Shown here: piece by piece, positions 23,554 through 26,074 of the stretch
Numbering within the stretch: position 1 is the stretch's first letter
Layout: the number at the start of each line of letters is the position of its first letter
DNA from: Ruminococcaceae bacterium UBA2656
GTDB lineage: Bacteria; Bacillota; Clostridia; Oscillospirales; Acutalibacteraceae
Direction: 5' to 3'
DNA length: 26,074 nt
Assembly (NCBI GenBank): GCA_002359465.1
Contig: DENA01000028.1
Location: 1,999-28,072 of the forward strand
The notes under the pieces: generated by a model
What the model was told of the DNA's origin: nothing
Seen by the model: the letters and a program-made list of their open reading frames with translations, nothing else
Databases searched by the model: none
Translations under genes and position numbers: made by a program

Positions 23554-23579
23554 ATAATTAGTGTTATATCACTAATTAT
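23554..23579. promoter_or_regulatory. Operator 1 of the XRE divergent region
   Basis: Palindrome with ten-base arms ATAATTAGTG and CACTAATTAT around TTATAT. The core AGTGTTATATCACT (23560-23573) recurs nearby. It overlaps the -10 element (23575-23580, minus strand) of the 55-aa gene. Confidence 0.75.
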
Positions 23580-23596
23580 AGCACAAAATAGATACT

Positions 23597-23610
23597 AGTG
23601 CTATATCACT
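23597..23610. promoter_or_regulatory. Operator 2 of the XRE divergent region
   Basis: AGTGCTATATCACT, one base different from the core of operator 1, centred 37 bases from it. It touches the proposed -35 (CTAACA, 23609-23614) of the XRE gene. Confidence 0.75.
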
Positions 23611-23632
23611 AACAAAATCGCTTTTTCTTATG

Positions 23633-23638
23633 TATGCT
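23633..23638 (+). promoter_or_regulatory. Possible -10 element of the XRE gene
   Basis: TATGCT at 23633-23638 with CTAACA (23609-23614) as a four-of-six -35 at 18 bases. Transcription would begin near operator 3. Confidence 0.4.
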
Positions 23639-23644
23639 CTAGCT

Positions 23645-23658
23645 AGTGATATAACACT
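23645..23658. promoter_or_regulatory. Operator 3 of the XRE divergent region
   Basis: AGTGATATAACACT, the exact reverse complement of the operator 1 core, centred 48 bases from operator 2 and directly before the GGGAGG ribosome site of the XRE gene. Binding here would block the start of its own transcription. Confidence 0.75.
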
Positions 23659-23672
23659 GGGAGGTGTCTATA

Positions 23673-23915
23673 ATGGATACACGACAGGCGGTAGCAGACA
23701 GAATTATAGAGCTATGCAGCGAAAGGAATATAACACCCAATGCTTTAAGCTATCGTGCCGCAGTACCGCAGTCGACGATCAAGAGTATATTGAATGATGA
23801 AAGCCAAAATCCCGGCATTGTGACCATTAAAAAGTTATGTGACGGTCTGGAAATCACTTTGCCCGATTTTTTTAGCACCCCGGTATTCCGTAATCTGGAG
23901 CAGGAAATCAAGTGA
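23673..23915 (+). CDS. Small XRE/Cro-family transcriptional regulator
   Basis: 80 aa protein that is almost entirely a lambda-repressor-like helix-turn-helix domain: VADRIIELCSERNITPNALSYRAAVPQSTIKSILND, then PGIVTIKKLCDGLEITLPDFF. No ligand or oligomerisation domain is visible. The frame opens at a GTG at 23664, but the ATG at 23673 is chosen because GGGAGG stands seven bases before it. Three copies of one palindrome lie between it and the divergent 55-aa gene, so it most likely represses both genes including itself. Such proteins occur in mobile elements and also as plain chromosomal regulators; no other element genes are seen here. Confidence 0.9.
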   Translation: MDTRQAVADRIIELCSERNITPNALSYRAAVPQSTIKSILNDESQNPGIVTIKKLCDGLEITLPDFFSTPVFRNLEQEIK

Positions 23916-24061
23916 ATGCTTCCGATAGAAAGTTTTATTCTAAATTGATAATTTTATAATAGAATTTGTAAATTTCTTATTAGAATGAACGATATATTAA
24001 ATGAAACTTAAATAAGAGCGGCGAAAGGATTCACCGCGCTCGGATATCAGGGAGTAAGAAA
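23916..24061 (+). other. Leader region of the flagellin gene
   Basis: AT-rich upstream half with a TATAAT but a weak -35 (GTTTTA at 17 bases); no convincing sigma-28 promoter (TAAA-N15-GCCGATAA) was found. The downstream 60 bases are GC-richer, with a short inverted repeat (GAGCG and CGCTC) and three GGA motifs near the ribosome site GGGAG. Confidence 0.5.
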
Positions 24062-24946
24062 ATGGTTATCCAACATAATATCAGCGCGCTTTTTGCGCTG
24101 CGTCGGATTTCGATCAATCAGGCGCTGTGCAATAGAAGCATTATGAGGCTTTCCTCCGGCTACCGGATCAATTCCGCCGCGGATGACCCGGCCGGCCTTG
24201 CCGTTTCCGAAAAGATGCGCTCACAGATACGGGGGCTGCAGGTTGCGCAGCAGAACACGCAGGACGGCATCAGTCTGGTACAGACCGCGGAAGGAAACCT
24301 GAACGAAACCCAGTCCATCCTGAACAGAATGATGGAGCTTGCGGTGCAGTCCTCCAACGGTACCTATCAGAATGACGCGGACAGAAAGAATTCCAGCAAG
24401 GAATTTGAATCGTTAAAGCAGGAAATTGACCGCATTGCCAATACGACGGATTTTAACGGAACCAAGCTGCTCAACGGCAGTCTGGCGGAGGTCAAGGACC
24501 CCGCCGACCCGTCCTTCGGTAAGGACGGCCTGACGCTGCAGGTCGGCGCGGATAATTCAGAAGCCAGCAGGTACACCATCCACATTCCCAATATGAGCGC
24601 GAAGGGACTTGGCGTAGACGGCGCCTCCATCGCCACGCAGGAAGACGCACGGAAAGCCATCGGGCTGATACAGAAAGGGCTTGATGCCGTTTCGGGTGCG
24701 CGGGGGGATCTGGGCGCCGCCCAGAACGGGCTGGAACGCACGCTGAGCTGCCTCGGCACCATGGAGGACAATCTGACGGCGGCGGAAAGCCGCATCCGCG
24801 ATGTAGATATGGCAGCGGAAATGATGGAGTTGGCGCGGCACAATATTCTGGTGCAGGCGGGCATGGCCATGCTGGCACAGGCGAACCTGCAGCCGCAGCG
24901 GATTTTAAAGCTGCTGGAAGACAGCCTACCCAAGCCGGGAAAATAA
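24062..24946 (+). CDS. Flagellin (isolated copy)
   Basis: Structural subunit of the flagellar filament, 294 aa, a short flagellin with little variable central domain. The N-terminal D0/D1 region is clear (NISALFALRRISINQ, RLSSGYRINSAADDPAGLAVSEKM, QNTQDGISLVQTAEGNLNETQSILNRM), as is the C-terminal one (ESRIRDVDMAAEMMELARHNILVQAG, AMLAQANLQPQRILKLL). Odd points: the usual QAGQAMLAQANQQPQ is QAGMAMLAQANLQPQ; about nine residues (EDSLPKPGK) follow the point where most flagellins end; and there are cysteines at 23 and 230, rare in flagellins. GGGAG precedes the ATG. No other flagellar gene lies in the window, so this may be a secondary or divergent copy. Whether it is assembled into the filament is unknown. 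Confidence 0.92.
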   Translation: MVIQHNISALFALRRISINQALCNRSIMRLSSGYRINSAADDPAGLAVSEKMRSQIRGLQVAQQNTQDGISLVQTAEGNLNETQSILNRMMELAVQSSNGTYQNDADRKNSSKEFESLKQEIDRIANTTDFNGTKLLNGSLAEVKDPADPSFGKDGLTLQVGADNSEASRYTIHIPNMSAKGLGVDGASIATQEDARKAIGLIQKGLDAVSGARGDLGAAQNGLERTLSCLGTMEDNLTAAESRIRDVDMAAEMMELARHNILVQAGMAMLAQANLQPQRILKLLEDSLPKPGK

Positions 24947-24989
24947 AAAAACAGGCTCTGAAACGGAAGCTTCCGTTTCAGAGCCTTTC
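24945..24989. terminator. Bidirectional terminator between flagellin and the FtsA-like gene
   Basis: 34-base perfect palindrome (24953-24969 pairs with 24970-24986, arm AGGCTCTGAAACGGAAG), preceded by seven A. On the minus strand this gives a strong stem followed by a T-tract (for the FtsA-like gene). On the plus strand the tail is CCTTTCTCT. It serves both convergent genes. Confidence 0.88.
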
Positions 24990-24996
24990 TCTATGT

Positions 24997-26074
24997 TTAC
25001 AGCCGTGCGCCCTTTTCCCAGTAGATATCCACTTTATCCCCGTCCGCCAGCATCTGCAGATATGCCGCGTCCTGCCCGTTTACGTGCAGGATAATATTTC
25101 CCTGCGGCTTGGACAGGTCGATATCCACCAGATTGAGCATGTCGATCAGGTGATACGGCGCTTTGTCCGGCTTTGCCTTCAAAGCAAGGGGCGCGCCGTT
25201 CAGGGTGATATGGGTGATTGCCCCGGCACCTGCGTCCTCCGTCTGCGGTTGGGCGGGCGGCTCTAAAGGAGCAGCCTGTGCCTGCGGCGCGGCAGAGGGG
25301 GCATATTCGATCTGATCTTCCTCGGTGAGCGGGTCGTCAAGTCCGGCGGGCTGCCCGTTGATCAGCCAGGCGCGGGTTTCATCCTCTCCGGCAAAGTTGA
25401 GAAGCTCCCGCAGCGTATGGATTGAAAACGTCTGTACCCGGTCGCGCGCGCAGAGCGGCTGTTCCGGTTCGGCTGGCCTGCCGTTGACCATGGCGCGGGT
25501 ACCGGCGGTGAATTCGGAGCCGTTTAAAAATACCCTGTGCATTTTTTCAAAGCGCACAACATCTCCCACTGTAGGATGCGCGTCGGCACCCGGGACGGCG
25601 GGCTCAAAGTCAATGCAGTCACCGGCTTTGACCAGGGCGGCGATATTGCTTTCCGCGCCGTTCAGCAGAATACGGGCCGCGTCCGGGTGTCCGCCGTATA
25701 TAATTTTATTGTCGCCGTTCAGTTCAACAATCATACTCTGTCCGGAGCGGCTGATCAGCTGGTTGTAGCTGTAGCCGTTCATCAGCAGCACATCCAGTAC
25801 GGAAAGCCTGCCGCTGCGGAACAGCTTTGCCCGGCTTCCGTTCAAAGTGATGGAAAAGCTGTCGTTAATCAGGTTGAGCGCCGCGGATACGGCAATTCCC
25901 AGCGGCGTTGCGTATTCCGGCCCGGTAACGTCCTCGTCGGAGGCGGCGACATAGACCATGAAATTGCTGCCGCCGATTGCCACGCGGGTGAGCGGCAAAT
26001 TGAGGGATTCCGCCACACAGGCGCACATGCCGGGCAGCTTGCTTCCGCCCCCCACCAGAAAGACGGCGGAAGGT
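24997..26074 (-). CDS. FtsA/PilM-like actin-family protein with beta-grasp-like C-terminal repeats (N-terminus beyond window)
   Basis: The frame is open to the window end, so only the C-terminal about 358 residues are seen. The first residues PSAVFLVGGGSKLPGM contain the actin/Hsp70 superfamily phosphate-2/adenosine motif (hydrophobic-V-GGGS-x-LPG) of FtsA, PilM and DnaK-like ATPases, followed by VAESLNLPLTRVAIGG and the end of the ATPase fold (ATPLGIAVSAAL). After that, about 260 residues contain several short segments of similar build, each with a [IV]-x-LNG or -[IV]NG turn, a hydrophobic stretch and a GDxI/V-x-F/Y-like end, resembling ubiquitin/ThiS-like beta-grasp units. A Pro/Ala/Gln-rich linker (around APQAQAAPLEPPAQPQTED) precedes the last two. 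Function is unknown: a role in cell division or envelope organisation is suggested by the ATPase family only. It converges on flagellin. Confidence 0.8.
   Translation of the reverse strand, partial: PSAVFLVGGGSKLPGMCACVAESLNLPLTRVAIGGSNFMVYVAASDEDVTGPEYATPLGIAVSAALNLINDSFSITLNGSRAKLFRSGRLSVLDVLLMNGYSYNQLISRSGQSMIVELNGDNKIIYGGHPDAARILLNGAESNIAALVKAGDCIDFEPAVPGADAHPTVGDVVRFEKMHRVFLNGSEFTAGTRAMVNGRPAEPEQPLCARDRVQTFSIHTLRELLNFAGEDETRAWLINGQPAGLDDPLTEEDQIEYAPSAAPQAQAAPLEPPAQPQTEDAGAGAITHITLNGAPLALKAKPDKAPYHLIDMLNLVDIDLSKPQGNIILHVNGQDAAYLQMLADGDKVDIYWEKGARL

Noticed and set aside
23369..23915. Reading the XRE regulator and the 55-aa gene as a toxin-antitoxin pair
   Set aside because: The genes are divergent rather than in one operon and the small protein resembles no known toxin; only self-repression is supported.
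24020..24061. Sigma-28 promoter for flagellin ending in CTCGGATAT
   Set aside because: The -35 TAAA is missing at the right distance and transcription would start within a few bases of the ATG.

Overview
The window looks like chromosomal DNA of a motile, fermentative member of the Clostridia, perhaps Oscillospirales/Ruminococcaceae-like. The evidence is lipobox signal peptides, strong AGGAGG-type ribosome binding sites, YesM/YesN-type two-component proteins, an ECF sigma/anti-sigma pair with a clostridial-style N-terminal helix, and an FtsA-like actin-family protein with a long tail. The genus is an inference. No rRNA, tRNA, CRISPR array, insertion sequence or prophage was seen.

Region 1 (1-7984, minus strand) is a peptide uptake and processing block: a class A beta-lactamase-fold serine hydrolase without a signal peptide, an L-Ala-D/L-Glu (dipeptide) epimerase, a lipoprotein peptide-binding protein, and the OppB, OppC, OppD and OppF transporter subunits (OppF is cut by the window edge). 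The epimerase suggests that murein-derived or other D-Glu-containing peptides are imported and made usable. The hydrolase and the epimerase each have a clear sigma-A-type promoter, and a strong hairpin separates the binding-protein gene from the permease genes.

Region 2 (about 8080-21297) is a galactose module. On the plus strand lie mglB-mglA-mglC (uptake), then a second operon with a YesN-type response regulator, a YesM/LytS-type sensor kinase, a membrane-anchored sugar-binding protein and a second MglB-like lipoprotein. This is the architecture of the known XylFII-LytS-YesN xylose sensor, here apparently adapted to galactose. On the minus strand, converging on a shared terminator, lies a Leloir operon galK-galT-galE. 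Imported galactose would be phosphorylated (GalK), moved to UDP (GalT) and epimerised (GalE). No galM is present.

Region 3 (21440-23306, plus) is the most unusual part: an ECF sigma factor overlapping a gene for a single-pass membrane protein whose extracellular part is a complete serpin with an inhibitory-type hinge. By position and topology this is an anti-sigma factor with a serpin as sensor, which suggests a protease-sensing signalling system.

Region 4 (23369-26074) has a 55-aa gene divergent from a small XRE regulator, with three copies of one palindromic operator between them; then an isolated flagellin gene with an unusual C-terminus; and, convergent with it, the C-terminal part of an FtsA/PilM-like protein carrying several small beta-grasp-like repeats.
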